Part shown: piece by piece, positions 44,432 to 53,313 of the stretch
Layout: every line of letters begins with the position of its first letter
Numbering within the stretch: the stretch's first letter is position 1
Assembly (NCBI GenBank): GCA_018993155.1
Contig: JAGKSX010000061.1
Coordinates: forward strand, 1 to 64,000
DNA length: 64,000 bases
Reading direction: 5' to 3'
Source: Hydrogenophaga sp.
GTDB taxonomy: Bacteria > Pseudomonadota > Gammaproteobacteria > Burkholderiales > Burkholderiaceae_C
Notes under the pieces: model-generated
The model's database searches: none
What the model was told of the DNA's origin: nothing
The model's input: the letters and a program-made list of their open reading frames with translations, nothing else
Position numbers and translations under genes: made by a program

Positions 44432-45351
44432 GGCTGTCCTGTGGTGCTGAAGGTTTCGGCAAGCATGCGCCGCACGCCATGCTGCCACTCAGGCAAATGC
44501 AAGCCGAAGGTTTTCTGTACGCGGCTGGTGTTCAGGCGGGAATTGAGCGGGCGGCGTGCGGGGGTCGGATACTGCGCAGTGGGAATGGGCGTGAGCTCGT
44601 TAACCTTCAGCGCGAGGCTGGGCTGGAGTTCACGTGCCGTGTCGATCACGAACCTGGCGTAGTCGAACCAACTGGTTTCGCCCTGGGCTGTCAGATGGTA
44701 AGTACCGCCGGCGCCCGACTGGTCGAGCATGTGGCGAATGGCATGTGCTGTCGCGTCTGCAATCAGGTCTGCCCCGGTAGGGGCACCCACTTGGTCGTCG
44801 ATCACGGTCATCCGTTCCCGTTCTCGAGCCAGCCTCAGCATGGTCGTCGCGAAATTGCCACCGCGAGCTGCATAGACCCAACTGGTGCGAAAGATCAGAT
44901 GGTGGCCATCGCCGACCGCACGCACACGTTGCTCTCCTTCGAGCTTGCTGCACCCGTACACGTTCAGCGGTGCCGGTGCAGCCTCCTCGGTCCAGGGGGT
45001 TTGGCCACTGCCGTCAAATACGTAGTCGGTGGAAAAGTGCACCATCAGGGCGCCCGCGTCGGCGGCAGCCTCCGCAAGCGCGCCCGGCGCCACGGCATTG
45101 ATGGCGTGGGCCACCTCCATCTCTTTCTCTGCCCTGTCCACGGCTGTGTAGGCGGCGGCGTTCACGACGGCGATCGGGCGAAGCCTGCGCACCGTCTCGC
45201 GCAACCCATCTGGATCCAGGAGGTTGCCGCAGCCCCGATCGGTCAAGGTGTCATTCCGCTGCAACGCCACCACATTGCCCAGCGGTGCCAAGCTGCGTTG
45301 CAGCTCCCAGCCAAGCTGCCCCATCGAGCCCAGAAGAAGAATAGGCCTCAT
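44428..45351 (-). CDS. rfbD: dTDP-4-dehydrorhamnose reductase
   Basis: Last enzyme of dTDP-L-rhamnose synthesis, 307 residues, SDR fold. Features: [47 protein letters not shown] and the active-site Tyr-x-x-x-Lys in YGCSKLEGE. The ATG at 45351 (MRPILLLG) is the normal start; upstream in-frame codons extend past the family N-terminus. The unusual point is order: wzz lies between rfbB and rfbD. Confidence 0.96.
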   Translation of the reverse strand: MRPILLLGSMGQLGWELQRSLAPLGNVVALQRNDTLTDRGCGNLLDPDGLRETVRRLRPIAVVNAAAYTAVDRAEKEMEVAHAINAVAPGALAEAAADAGALMVHFSTDYVFDGSGQTPWTEEAAPAPLNVYGCSKLEGEQRVRAVGDGHHLIFRTSWVYAARGGNFATTMLRLARERERMTVIDDQVGAPTGADLIADATAHAIRHMLDQSGAGGTYHLTAQGETSWFDYARFVIDTARELQPSLALKVNELTPIPTAQYPTPARRPLNSRLNTSRVQKTFGLHLPEWQHGVRRMLAETFSTTGQP

Positions 45352-45373
45352 GAGTTGGGGGCATGCGAAGCGG

Positions 45374-46285
45374 TCAGCCAAGGTGGTAACGCCGCTTGAG
45401 CGCCTCAACCCGGTCGCTGTGTAACTCGAAAGCTCGTGACGTGCGCCAGCTTTGCCGCATCAGCACGATCGCCAGAACGAGAAGTCCGATCACTGCCGCG
45501 CAGACAGCAGCGACGAGCGGTCTATGGGGCGCGCTGGCCTTTTTGGGGAGTGTGGGTGCCTGGATGAGGTCCTCGGCGGACAGGCCAAGCATCTTCTTAT
45601 CCACTTTGTGAATGGCCTCCTGCATCCGCACGAGGTTGGATGAGATGCTCGCAATCGATTCCGCGAGCGCACCCGTGTTGGCGCCAGCGGTGGGATTTTC
45701 GAGTTGTCGCTGTGCCGTCTTGCTCGCAGCCGTGAGCTCCACAATCTGTTGCTCTAGCATGGCCTTTTCGGCGCTCTGGCGCTTGAGTTCGACCTCACGA
45801 GGCTTTGAATCGGCGTACACCACGTTCAGTATCTCTTGTGCCATGCGCTGCGCCGCTGCTGGTGAATGGTCCACCACAGTCAGTGACACGAGCTGAGTAC
45901 CCCTCACGACGGACGTTGAGATGTTGCTCTGCAGGCTTTCACGCGCGTTTTCGGCTTGCTCTTCGCTGAGGTTGTCGAGGTATCCCAGATTCTTCAGCGC
46001 AGCGTCCAGCACGTGGGCCGCGGTCATGCTGGATGCGACGGAGTTTTCAGCCTTGATGATGGCCGTGCTCTCGAATTTATCTGGCAACAGGAAAGTCAGG
46101 CCATAGGCGATGGCACCGCCAACCAGTGGCCACAGGATCAGCCACCTCAGGTTTTCGGCGATGGTGAGAAGGACATCAAGCACATCGATGCTGTCGTCGT
46201 TCTCGACATAGTCGCCGTGTGAAACGGCGGTTTCGGTGGAGTGACGCAGGGGCGGCACGGGAGCTTCGTTGGATCGGAATGACAT
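45374..46285 (-). CDS. wzz: Wzz-type chain-length regulator
   Basis: Polysaccharide co-polymerase of 303 residues that sets O-chain length with Wzy. Topology is standard: N-terminal transmembrane segment at about 48-68 (LRWLILWPLVGGAIAYGLTF), a long periplasmic domain with predicted coiled coil (REVELKRQSAEKAMLEQQIV), and a C-terminal segment at about 257-278 preceded by a Pro-containing stretch (PTLPKKASAPHRP). There is no cytosolic kinase domain, so it is the O-antigen class, not the Wzc capsule class. It lies between rfbB and rfbD. Confidence 0.9.
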   Translation of the reverse strand: MSFRSNEAPVPPLRHSTETAVSHGDYVENDDSIDVLDVLLTIAENLRWLILWPLVGGAIAYGLTFLLPDKFESTAIIKAENSVASSMTAAHVLDAALKNLGYLDNLSEEQAENARESLQSNISTSVVRGTQLVSLTVVDHSPAAAQRMAQEILNVVYADSKPREVELKRQSAEKAMLEQQIVELTAASKTAQRQLENPTAGANTGALAESIASISSNLVRMQEAIHKVDKKMLGLSAEDLIQAPTLPKKASAPHRPLVAAVCAAVIGLLVLAIVLMRQSWRTSRAFELHSDRVEALKRRYHLG

Positions 46286-46319
46286 GCGGGGCTGTTGATT
46301 GGCGCGGTTGGAATAAATC

Positions 46320-47381
46320 TCAGGCTACCTCGTAGTGCGAGGTGACCCACTGCCGGTAGGCGCCGCTCTGCACGTGAGCCACCCATTCGGTGTGCTCCAG
46401 GTACCAAATCACCGTTTTGCGGATGCCGGTCTCGAAGGTCTCGGCGGGCTTCCAGCCGAGTTCGGTTTCGAGCTTGCGTGCATCGACGGCGTAGCGGCGG
46501 TCGTGGCCGGGCCGGTCTTTCACATGTGTGATCTGCGTGGCGTAGGAGGCGCCGTCGGCGCGCGGGCGCAGTTCGTCGAGCAGGGCGCAGATAGCATGCA
46601 CGATCTCGATGTTGGGCTTCTCGTTCCAGCCGCCGACGTTGTAGGTCTCCCCCGGCGCGCCGGTTTCGAGCACGCGGCGGATGGCGCTGCAGTGGTCCTT
46701 GACGTAGAGCCAGTCGCGCACCTGCATGCCGTCGCCATACACCGGCAGCGGCTTGCCGGCGAGTGCGTTGACGATCATCAGGGGGATCAGCTTTTCAGGG
46801 AAGTGGTACGGGCCGTAGTTGTTGCTGCAGTGGGTGGTGAGCACCGGCAGGCCGTGCGTGTGGTGCCAGGCGCGAACCAAGTGATCGCTGGCGGCTTTGC
46901 TGGCGGAGTAGGGGCTGTTCGGCTCGTAGGCGCGGTTTTCGGTGAAGGCCGGGGCGTCTGGGGCCAAGCTGCCGTACACCTCGTCGGTGCTCACGTGCAG
47001 AAAACGGAAAGCGTTCTTTTCGGCCTCCGGCAGCGAGGCCCAGTGGGCGCGCACCGCCTCGAGCAAGCGGAAAGTGCCAACGACGTTCGTCTGAATGAAT
47101 TCGTCGGCGCCTTGGATGGATCGGTCCACATGGCTCTCGGCCGCGAAGTGGATCACTGCTCGCGGTCGGTGGTCGGCCAGCAGGCGGGTCAGCAGAGATT
47201 GGTCGCCAATGTCACCCTGGATGAATACATGGCGTGCATCGCCCTGCAGGCTGGCCAGGGTTTCCAGGTTGCCGGCATAGGTGAGCTTGTCGAGGTTGAT
47301 GACCGGTTCGTCGTTGAGCGCGAGCCAGTCGAGCACGAAGTTGGCGCCGATGAAGCCGGCGCCACCAGTGACGAGAATCAT
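46320..47381 (-). CDS. rfbB: dTDP-glucose 4,6-dehydratase
   Basis: Second enzyme of dTDP-L-rhamnose synthesis, 353 residues, and the first gene of the polysaccharide locus. Motifs: [27 protein letters not shown], the STDEVYGSL catalytic loop, [14 protein letters not shown] (Tyr and Lys), and [17 protein letters not shown]. The ATG at 47381 has a GAGGGA ribosome site about seven bases upstream. An ATG at 47417 would add twelve residues before the Rossmann motif and is not supported. Confidence 0.97.
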   Translation of the reverse strand: MILVTGGAGFIGANFVLDWLALNDEPVINLDKLTYAGNLETLASLQGDARHVFIQGDIGDQSLLTRLLADHRPRAVIHFAAESHVDRSIQGADEFIQTNVVGTFRLLEAVRAHWASLPEAEKNAFRFLHVSTDEVYGSLAPDAPAFTENRAYEPNSPYSASKAASDHLVRAWHHTHGLPVLTTHCSNNYGPYHFPEKLIPLMIVNALAGKPLPVYGDGMQVRDWLYVKDHCSAIRRVLETGAPGETYNVGGWNEKPNIEIVHAICALLDELRPRADGASYATQITHVKDRPGHDRRYAVDARKLETELGWKPAETFETGIRKTVIWYLEHTEWVAHVQSGAYRQWVTSHYEVA

Positions 47382-47444
47382 CGGTTGTCCCTCAGGGTGT
47401 TGGTCTTGAGGCGCCATCCTGGGCGCCTTGCATCCCGCATTATC
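47382..47444 (-). promoter_or_regulatory. Leader of the polysaccharide operon: possible -10 and 5' hairpin
   Basis: In the spacer before rfbB, read leftward, there is a -10-like GATAAT (47439-47444) without a good -35 match, then a perfect seven-base stem AGGCGCC/GGCGCCT (47409-47428, six-base loop) about 30 bases before the rfbB start. The hairpin would lie in the 5' leader and has no T run. I found no ops/JUMPstart element (GGCGGTAG core) in this spacer. Promoter call is tentative. Confidence 0.3.
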
Positions 47445-47483
47445 TTCGGTCTCCCGGGGCTTCCGGGCGACCGCCCTGTTCCA

Positions 47484-47690
47484 TTAGTGACCGTGTGAAA
47501 CGGTCTCACCCGCCTTCAGGCGGTACACCGTGCCGCAATACGGGCATTTCGCCTCGCCCGTGACCGCCACGTCCAGGTAGACCCTGGGATGGCTGTTCCA
47601 GAGCTTCATGTCGGCCAGCGGGCTGGGGCAGAACACGCCGCCATGGGCGTTGAGGTCGGAGGCCTTGAGTTCGACGGCTGCTTTGCTCAT
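47484..47690 (-). CDS. Small zinc-finger domain protein (CHCC type)
   Basis: Protein of 68 residues with a likely zinc site: Cys in GGVFCPSP, a His in NSHPRVYLDV and the CPYC pair in EAKCPYCGTVYRL. This matches the short CHCC zinc-finger family found also as NDUFS6-like proteins in respiratory complex I of other lineages. Its role in bacteria is unclear. It follows ilvE by ten bases on the same strand and is probably co-transcribed with it. The C-terminal HGH tail adds two more His. Confidence 0.85.
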   Translation of the reverse strand: MSKAAVELKASDLNAHGGVFCPSPLADMKLWNSHPRVYLDVAVTGEAKCPYCGTVYRLKAGETVSHGH

Positions 47691-47700
47691 GGCGTGTCCC

Positions 47701-48651
47701 TCAGACCTTGGCCAGCCAGTGGGCGTACTTGGGGTTGCGGCCGTTCACGATGTCAAAGAACGCGCTCTGGATCTTCTCGGTGATGGGGCCGCGGCTGCCC
47801 ACGTAGTCGCCTTTGCCCAGCTCGATGCGGTCGAGTTCGCGGATGGGGGTGACTTCGGCCGCCGTGCCGGTGAAGAAGGCTTCGTCGGCGATGTACACCT
47901 CGTCACGGGTGATGCGCTTCTGCACGATCTCCAGGCCCAGGTCCTTGGCGATGTGGAACACCGTGTTGCGGGTGATGCCGTTGAGCGCGCCAGCCGAGAG
48001 GTCGGGCGTGTAGATCACGCCGTTTTTCACCACGAAGATGTTCTCGCCCGCGCCTTCGCTCACGAAGCCGCTGGAGTCCAGCAGCAGGGCCTCGTCGTAG
48101 CCCTCGTCGGTGGCCTCCATGTTGGCCAGGATGGAGTTGCTGTAGTTGCTCACCGCCTTGGCCTGCGTCATGGTGATGTTGACGTGGTGGCGGGTGTAGC
48201 TGCTGGTCTTCACGCGGATGCCGCGCTTGAGGCCTTCGTCACCCAGGTAGGCGCCCCAGGCCCAGGCCGCGACCATCAGGTGGATGGTGTTGCCCTTGGG
48301 CGACACGCCCAGCTTCTTGTCGCCGATCCAGGTCAGCGGGCGCAGGTAGCAGCTCTCGAGCTTGTTCTCGCGCACCACGGCCTTCTGGGCCTCGTTCACC
48401 TCGTCCTGCGTGAACGGGATCTTCATGCGCAGGATCTTGGCGCTGTTGAACAGGCGTTCGGTGTGCTCCTCGAGCCGGAAGATCGCGGTGCCGCCCTGGG
48501 TGTTGTAGGCGCGCACGCCCTCGAAAGCGCCACAGCCGTAGTGCAGGGTGTGGGTCAGCACGTGGATCTTGGCGTCGCGCCAGTCCACCATCTGGCCGTC
48601 CATCCAGATCTTGCCGTCGCGGTCGGACATCGAGGGAACGATGGGGCTCAT
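47701..48651 (-). CDS. ilvE: Branched-chain amino acid aminotransferase
   Basis: Fold-type IV PLP aminotransferase of 316 residues that performs the last step of Leu, Ile and Val synthesis. Features: KIWMDGQMVDW, HTLHYGCGAFEGVRAY, the PLP Lys in TMTQAKAVSNYSNS, EALLLDSSGFVSEGAGENIF and TGTAAEVTPIRE. The ATG at 48651 has AAGGA eight bases upstream. Nothing unusual was seen in the catalytic segments. Confidence 0.96.
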   Translation of the reverse strand: MSPIVPSMSDRDGKIWMDGQMVDWRDAKIHVLTHTLHYGCGAFEGVRAYNTQGGTAIFRLEEHTERLFNSAKILRMKIPFTQDEVNEAQKAVVRENKLESCYLRPLTWIGDKKLGVSPKGNTIHLMVAAWAWGAYLGDEGLKRGIRVKTSSYTRHHVNITMTQAKAVSNYSNSILANMEATDEGYDEALLLDSSGFVSEGAGENIFVVKNGVIYTPDLSAGALNGITRNTVFHIAKDLGLEIVQKRITRDEVYIADEAFFTGTAAEVTPIRELDRIELGKGDYVGSRGPITEKIQSAFFDIVNGRNPKYAHWLAKV

Positions 48652-48702
48652 GTGGGGTCCTTGGGTTGTTCGTGGGGCAGTCCGGCTGCCAAACCCACGA
48701 TT

Positions 48703-49161
48703 TTACGGTGTCGGGCCGCGGCCCTCCGGTGCCACCGGGCGGGCTTCGGTTGAGGCTGCCGGGGCCTCATTGGCGGCGGGGCGGTGCAGTTTCCAGCCCT
48801 GCAGCTTGCCGTTCAGGAATTCCGCCGTCACGGTCGAGTCGCCGTTGTCGCGCCAGCGGTAGACCTCGGGTTGAACACTTTCTTCGGACAGCCGCTCGCC
48901 CAGCGAGCGGGTCATGGCCATCACGTGCATCAGGGTGACGCCGGGTTTGAGCTTGGCGTTGAGCATCACGGCGCTGTCCACATAGCCGATGGGGCGGTCG
49001 GACGCGCGCTTGAGCACCGTCATCAGGCGGGTGAAGTGCAGCAGGAGCCACATCGTCAGGCCGCCGCCGACGGCGGCCACGCCGGGCCAGCCGTAGCTGC
49101 GGTGGGCGAGGAAGAGCAGGCCGAGGCCGGCCGCGAGGTAGAGCAGTTTCTGGAATCGCAT
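48703..49161 (-). CDS. Small membrane protein of unknown function
   Basis: I do not recognise the family with confidence. The 152-residue product has two N-terminal hydrophobic segments (LYLAAGLGLLFLAHRSYGW and GVAAVGGGLTMWLLLHF), then a cytosolic domain with SAVMLNAKLKPGVTLMHVMAM and VYRWRDNGDSTVTAEFLNGKLQ, and a Pro-Ala-rich tail. The coding frame is sound, with the same base usage as its neighbours. It lies between ilvE and radA on the same strand with a 60-base gap from radA. Confidence 0.75.
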   Translation of the reverse strand: MRFQKLLYLAAGLGLLFLAHRSYGWPGVAAVGGGLTMWLLLHFTRLMTVLKRASDRPIGYVDSAVMLNAKLKPGVTLMHVMAMTRSLGERLSEESVQPEVYRWRDNGDSTVTAEFLNGKLQGWKLHRPAANEAPAASTEARPVAPEGRGPTP

Positions 49162-49221
49162 GGGAGGGATTGTCGTTGCTGGCCCGGGCGGGGCCCTTGC
49201 GGCAAGTACGGATGACCCCGG

Positions 49222-50598
49222 TCAGGCCAGGCTGCGCGCCAGTTCCATGGCTTCCTCGATGCGGTCCACGCCGTGTACCGTCATGCCTTCATAGGCCTTG
49301 TCGTTCTTGCGCGGCAAGTTGGCCTTGGGCACCACGGCGACGCTGAAACCCAGCTTGGCGGCTTCCTTGAGCCGGTCCTGGCCGCGCGGCGCCGGGCGCA
49401 CCTCGCCCGCCAGGCCGACCTCGCCGAAGGCCAGGAAACCCTTGGGCAGGGGCTTGCCGCGCAGGCTGGAGGTGATGGACAGCATCACCGCCAGGTCGGC
49501 CGCCGGCTCGCTGATGCGCACGCCGCCGACCGCGTTGACGAACACGTCCTGGTCCATGCAGGCCACACCCGCGTGGCGGTGCAGCACCGCCAGCAGCATG
49601 GCCAGGCGGTCGCGGTCCAGCCCAACGGAAAGGCGCCGGGGGCTGGGGCCGCCGCTGTCCACCAGCGCCTGGATCTCCACCAGCATGGGCCGCGTGCCCT
49701 CCAGCGTCACCATCACGCAGCTGCCAGGCACCGGCTCGGAGTGCTGCGAAAGAAAGATCGCGCTCGGGTTGCTCACGCCCTTGAGGCCTTTTTCCGTCAT
49801 CGCGAACACGCCGATCTCGTTCACCGCACCGAAGCGGTTCTTGATCGCGCGGATCAGGCGAAAGCTGCTGTGGGTGTCGCCTTCGAAATACAGCACCGTG
49901 TCCACCATGTGCTCCAGCACGCGCGGGCCGGCCAGGGCGCCTTCCTTGGTCACATGGCCGACCAGCACGATGGCCGTGCCGCTGGCCTTGGCCGCGCGCG
50001 TGAGGTGGGCCGCGCACTCGCGCACCTGCGCCACCGAGCCCGGGGCCGAGGTGAGCTGCTCGGAGTACACGGTCTGAATCGAGTCGATCACCGCGATGGC
50101 GGGCCGCGTGGCGTCCAGCGTGGCGAGGATCTTCTCGAGCTGGATCTCGGCCAGCACGCTGACCTGCGAGCCGTCCAGCCCAAGCCGGCGCGAGCGCAGG
50201 GCGACCTGGGCTCCACTTTCCTCGCCGGTCACGTAGAGCGTCTTCAGGCCGGCGCGCTGCAGCGAGTCCAGCGCCTGCAGCAGCAGCGTGGACTTGCCGA
50301 TGCCCGGGTCGCCGCCGATCAGCACCACGCCGCCCTCCACGATGCCGCCGCCCAGCACGCGGTCCAGCTCGTCGTGGCCAGTGGGCGTGCGCTGCACGTC
50401 GGTGGCCTCGATGTCGGCCAGGGTGGTGACCTCGGCCGTCTTCGCCAGCGAGGCAAAGCGGTTCTTGGCCGGTGCGGTCGATTCCGCGACCGATTCGACC
50501 AGGGTGTTCCAGGCGTTGCAGTGCGGGCATTTGCCCAGCCACTTGGGGCTGGTGCCGCCGCATTCGTTGCAGATGTATTGGGTTTTGTCTTTGGCCAT
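49222..50598 (-). CDS. radA: DNA repair protein RadA
   Basis: RecA-like ATPase of 458 residues that promotes branch migration in recombination. Domains in order: a C4 zinc finger (CNECGG ... CPHCNAW, residues about 9-28), Walker A GGDPGIGKSTLLLQ, the RadA-specific KNRFG motif (AIKNRFGAVNEIGVF), and a C-terminal Lon-like domain (FLAFGEVGLAGEVRPAPRG). The ATG at 50598 starts MAKDKTQYIC; the longer frame to 50610 adds four residues without support. It diverges from the J-domain gene over 29 bases. Confidence 0.97.
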   Translation of the reverse strand: MAKDKTQYICNECGGTSPKWLGKCPHCNAWNTLVESVAESTAPAKNRFASLAKTAEVTTLADIEATDVQRTPTGHDELDRVLGGGIVEGGVVLIGGDPGIGKSTLLLQALDSLQRAGLKTLYVTGEESGAQVALRSRRLGLDGSQVSVLAEIQLEKILATLDATRPAIAVIDSIQTVYSEQLTSAPGSVAQVRECAAHLTRAAKASGTAIVLVGHVTKEGALAGPRVLEHMVDTVLYFEGDTHSSFRLIRAIKNRFGAVNEIGVFAMTEKGLKGVSNPSAIFLSQHSEPVPGSCVMVTLEGTRPMLVEIQALVDSGGPSPRRLSVGLDRDRLAMLLAVLHRHAGVACMDQDVFVNAVGGVRISEPAADLAVMLSITSSLRGKPLPKGFLAFGEVGLAGEVRPAPRGQDRLKEAAKLGFSVAVVPKANLPRKNDKAYEGMTVHGVDRIEEAMELARSLA

Positions 50599-50611
50599 GG
50601 TGCCGGGCAAA

Positions 50612-50617
50612 TATAGT
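50612..50617 (+). promoter_or_regulatory. Possible -10 element for the J-domain gene
   Basis: TATAGT lies in the 29-base spacer between radA and the rightward J-domain gene, 10 bases before the ATG at 50628. No convincing -35 sits at 16-18 bases. If used, the 5' leader would be only a few bases, and no ribosome site precedes the ATG. Confidence 0.3.
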
Positions 50618-50627
50618 CGACACCCTC

Positions 50628-51707
50628 ATGTCCCCACCTGTTCCCGCCGCTGCCCTGCAAGTGCTGCCGCCTGGCGCGCAAGCGCTGTCGGGCGCCGCGC
50701 GCGCCTACAACCTGCAGCTCACCCGCATCGACAAACTCAAGCGCCAGCTGGCCGAGATGGAGGCGCTCGCGCGGCAACACCGCCAGGAACGCCACCGCGC
50801 GGTCGATCCACTGCGCCGGCAGCTGGCCCAGGACCAGCGCGCGTTGGCCCTGGCGCTGGACGGTCACCTGCAAGGCAAGCTGCTGAGTCGCGTGCAGGCC
50901 GACACCGCGCGGGCGGTGCTTTGCCGCCTGGCGCGCGACCTGGCCGAAGCAGGGGACGCCGCGATGCGCGAACTGCACGACCGCCACAGCCCACGCACCC
51001 TGGCGCAACTCAAACAGGACTCGGCCGATGCGCTGCGCCAGCGCCTGGAGGCGGTGCTGGGCGAGCCACTGGACGACGAGGGCCAGAACCTCAGCGCCGA
51101 ACAACTGCTGCGCGCCGGCATGGAGCGCCTGCGGCGTTCGCAGGAGGACGCACAGCAGCAACGCCGCGAGGCCGCGCAAGCCCGGCGCGAACGCAAGAAG
51201 CCTGGCGCCGCGGCGCGCCAGACCGGGCAGCACGATGCCGACACCTTGTTGCGCCGCCTGTTCCGCCAGCTCGCCAGTGCCCTGCACCCCGACCGCGAGA
51301 CCGACCCGCAGGCGCGGCTGCGCAAGACGGCCCTGATGAGCGAAGCCAACGCCGCCTACGAACAACGCGACCTGGTCGCGCTGCTGCAGATCCAGGCCCG
51401 CGCCGAACTCGCCGACCCCGCTGCCGGTCAGCAGCTGTCCGACGAGCGCCTGGCCTCGCTCACGCTCCTGCTCAAGGCCCAGGTGGCGGCGCTGGAGCGT
51501 GAGCGCGCCGGGCGGCAGAGCGCGCTGGCCGTCGAGTTCGATCTGCCAGAGGGCATGTCAACCAACGCCAACACCTTGTTGCAGAGCCGGATCGACGAGA
51601 CTCGCGCGCTGGAAGGCGCCCTGGCTCAGCTGGCGCGCGACCTCGAGCAGGCGGGCGATCCGGCGCGGCTCAAGCGCTGGCTCAACGCGCAGCGCGATCT
51701 GACGTGA
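50628..51707 (+). CDS. J-domain protein with flanking coiled coils
   Basis: Probable DnaK co-chaperone of 359 residues. The J-domain core is in the second half: LLRRLFRQLASALHPDRETD with the HPD motif at 220-222, then ALMSEANAAYEQRDL for helices III and IV. The N-terminal half is a long, charged helical region (RIDKLKRQLAEMEALARQ; RRSQEDAQQQRREAAQARRE), probably coiled coil, and the C-terminus has another (LLKAQVAALERERAG). No zinc or glycine-rich regions are present, so it is a class C type. ATG at 50628; no ribosome site. Its end overlaps the convergent nitronate monooxygenase gene by 26 bases. Confidence 0.8.
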   Translation: MSPPVPAAALQVLPPGAQALSGAARAYNLQLTRIDKLKRQLAEMEALARQHRQERHRAVDPLRRQLAQDQRALALALDGHLQGKLLSRVQADTARAVLCRLARDLAEAGDAAMRELHDRHSPRTLAQLKQDSADALRQRLEAVLGEPLDDEGQNLSAEQLLRAGMERLRRSQEDAQQQRREAAQARRERKKPGAAARQTGQHDADTLLRRLFRQLASALHPDRETDPQARLRKTALMSEANAAYEQRDLVALLQIQARAELADPAAGQQLSDERLASLTLLLKAQVAALERERAGRQSALAVEFDLPEGMSTNANTLLQSRIDETRALEGALAQLARDLEQAGDPARLKRWLNAQRDLT

Positions 51708-52743
51708 ACCCCTGAATCAGTTCCTGCACCAGCTCCGCCGCCGGCACCTCCAGGCAGCCACTCGCGTTCTGACCCGACCACAGCGGTGAGAAGTCGCCGC
51801 TGCCCTTGGCCTCCCAATGCGCGCGCAGCGGCGCCATGGCCGCCGTGGCCAGCGGGAAGGCCGGCGCGACCGGGTTCATGGGGCCGAGCTCGCGCATCAC
51901 GCGGTTGACGATGCCGCGCGCCGCGCGACCTGTGAACAGGTGGGTGAGGGCGGTGTGGTGTGCCGCCTCGCTCTGCAGCGCCGCCCGGTGCAGCGCACTG
52001 GTGGTGGCTTCGGGACAGCACAGAAAAGCCGTGCCCCCCTGCGCGCCCGAGGCGCCCAGCGCCATCGCCGCGGCCACGCCCGCCGCATCGGCAATGCCGC
52101 CGGCCGCGATCACCGGCACGCCCACGGCCGCCACGATCTGCGGCAGCAGCGCGAAAGTGCCGGCCTGCGTCGTGAGGTCGTCCGTGAGGAACATGCCCCG
52201 GTGGCCGCCGGCCTCGACGCCCTGGGCAATGATGGCGTCCACGCCGAAGGCCTCCAGCCAGCGCGCCTCTTCCACCGTGGTGGCCGAGGACAGCACCACG
52301 CTGCCCCAGCCCTTCACGCGGTCCAGCAGGTCCAGGTCAGGCAGGCCGAAATGGAAGCTCACCACCTTGGGCCGGAAGCGTTCGAGGATGTCGGCCGCCG
52401 CACGGTTGAATGGCACGCGGCCCGGGCCAGTCGGCACGGCATCGATGTCCAGCCCCGCTTCGCGGTAGTAGGTGCCCAGCCAGGCGCGCCACGCCGCTTC
52501 GCGCGCTTCGTCGGCCTCGGGCGGCACGTGGCAGAAGAAATTGACGTTGAACGGCCGCTCGGTGCCGGCGGCCAGTGCCGTCAGCTCGCGGTCCATCGCC
52601 TCGGGCGAAAGCATGGCGCAGGGCAGCGAGCCCAGCGCGCCCGCGTTGCTCACCGCCACCGCCAGGGCCGCGCCTTGAACGCCTGCCATCGGCGCCTGGA
52701 TCAAGGGGTATTCCGTACCGAGCAGGGTAGTGAGTGCGTTCAT
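51682..52743 (-). CDS. Nitronate monooxygenase (2-nitropropane dioxygenase family)
   Basis: FMN-dependent TIM-barrel enzyme of 353 residues that oxidises alkyl nitronates such as propionate 3-nitronate. Features: EYPLIQAPMAGVQG, AGALGSLPCAML, FNVNFFCH, the AIIAQGVEAGGHRG segment and VPVIAAGGIADAAG with GASGAQGGTAFL binding the phosphate. FabK-like enoyl reductases share this fold but usually have different flavin loops. It diverges from hpaR across 78 bases that contain the hpaR operator, so HpaR may affect it. Confidence 0.9.
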   Translation of the reverse strand: MNALTTLLGTEYPLIQAPMAGVQGAALAVAVSNAGALGSLPCAMLSPEAMDRELTALAAGTERPFNVNFFCHVPPEADEAREAAWRAWLGTYYREAGLDIDAVPTGPGRVPFNRAAADILERFRPKVVSFHFGLPDLDLLDRVKGWGSVVLSSATTVEEARWLEAFGVDAIIAQGVEAGGHRGMFLTDDLTTQAGTFALLPQIVAAVGVPVIAAGGIADAAGVAAAMALGASGAQGGTAFLCCPEATTSALHRAALQSEAAHHTALTHLFTGRAARGIVNRVMRELGPMNPVAPAFPLATAAMAPLRAHWEAKGSGDFSPLWSGQNASGCLEVPAAELVQELIQGFTSDRAAR

Positions 52744-52786
52744 GCGCGCATTCTCACCGCGCCGCCGTCTCGGGTAAACCCTTGAT

Positions 52787-52815
52787 TTGTTTCCAAAATA
52801 ATCATTTAATATACT
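52787..52815 (+). promoter_or_regulatory. Promoter of the hpa operon, predicted leaderless
   Basis: -35-like TTGTTT (52787-52792), a 17-base spacer and a good -10 TATACT (52810-52815). The expected start of transcription is about seven bases after the -10, which is the A of the hpaR ATG at 52822. There is no ribosome-binding sequence before that ATG, so the hpaR mRNA is predicted to be leaderless. The stretch is A+T-rich in contrast with its surroundings. Confidence 0.6.
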
Positions 52816-52819
52816 AAAT
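52804..52819. promoter_or_regulatory. Inverted repeat, candidate HpaR operator
   Basis: ATTTA-N6-TAAAT at 52804-52819 is a 16-base dyad that covers the -10 element of the hpaR promoter. MarR-family repressors bind A+T-rich dyads of this size, commonly over their own promoter, and are released by an aromatic ligand. Position predicts negative autoregulation of hpaR and the hpa genes. Confidence 0.6.
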
Positions 52820-52821
52820 AA

Positions 52822-53313
52822 ATGGACGACGCCACCCCTTTCATCCACCGCAACCTGCCCCGACTGCTGCTCGAAGCGCGCGAGGCCGTGATGCTGCACA
52901 CCCGGCCCAGCCTGCGCGAGTACGGCCTGTCCGACCAGCAGTGGCGCGTGCTGCGCGTGCTGGGCGAACACGCCCAGCTGCCCGGCGGGGTGGAAACCGG
53001 GCGCGTGGCGCGCGAGGCCTTTCTGCTCGGCCCCAGCCTTACCGGTGTGCTGACCCGCATGGAGCGCGACGGCCTGATCGCGCGCAGCCGCTGCCCGCAG
53101 GACGCGCGGCGCACGGTGGTGCGCGCCACGCCGGCGGGGCTCAAGCTGGTGAAAGGCCTCTCCAGCACCATCGAGGCGCATTACGCCTGGATGGAGCAGC
53201 GCCTGGGCAAGGCCCGCCTGGAACAGCTGTACGCCTTGCTCGACGAGGTGATCGCGCTCGAACAACCCCTGAACACCGAAGAGGCCGATGGCCTGGAGGA
53301 CGACGCCGCATGA
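52822..53313 (+). CDS. hpaR: HpaR, MarR-family repressor of homoprotocatechuate degradation
   Basis: MarR-type regulator of 163 residues at the head of the hpa operon. HpaR features: FIHRNLPRLLLEAREAVM at the N-terminus, YGLSDQQWRVLRVLGEH, the recognition region FLLGPSLTGVLTRMERDGLI and the wing SRCPQDARRTVVRATPAG. It would repress hpaG1-I and be released by 3,4-dihydroxyphenylacetate or 4-hydroxyphenylacetate. It overlaps the hpaG1 start by four bases (ATGA). Confidence 0.93.
   Translation: MDDATPFIHRNLPRLLLEAREAVMLHTRPSLREYGLSDQQWRVLRVLGEHAQLPGGVETGRVAREAFLLGPSLTGVLTRMERDGLIARSRCPQDARRTVVRATPAGLKLVKGLSSTIEAHYAWMEQRLGKARLEQLYALLDEVIALEQPLNTEEADGLEDDAA

Noticed and set aside
47382..47483. 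ops/JUMPstart anti-termination element before the polysaccharide operon
   Set aside because: No GGCGGTAG-like core was found on the transcribed strand in this spacer.
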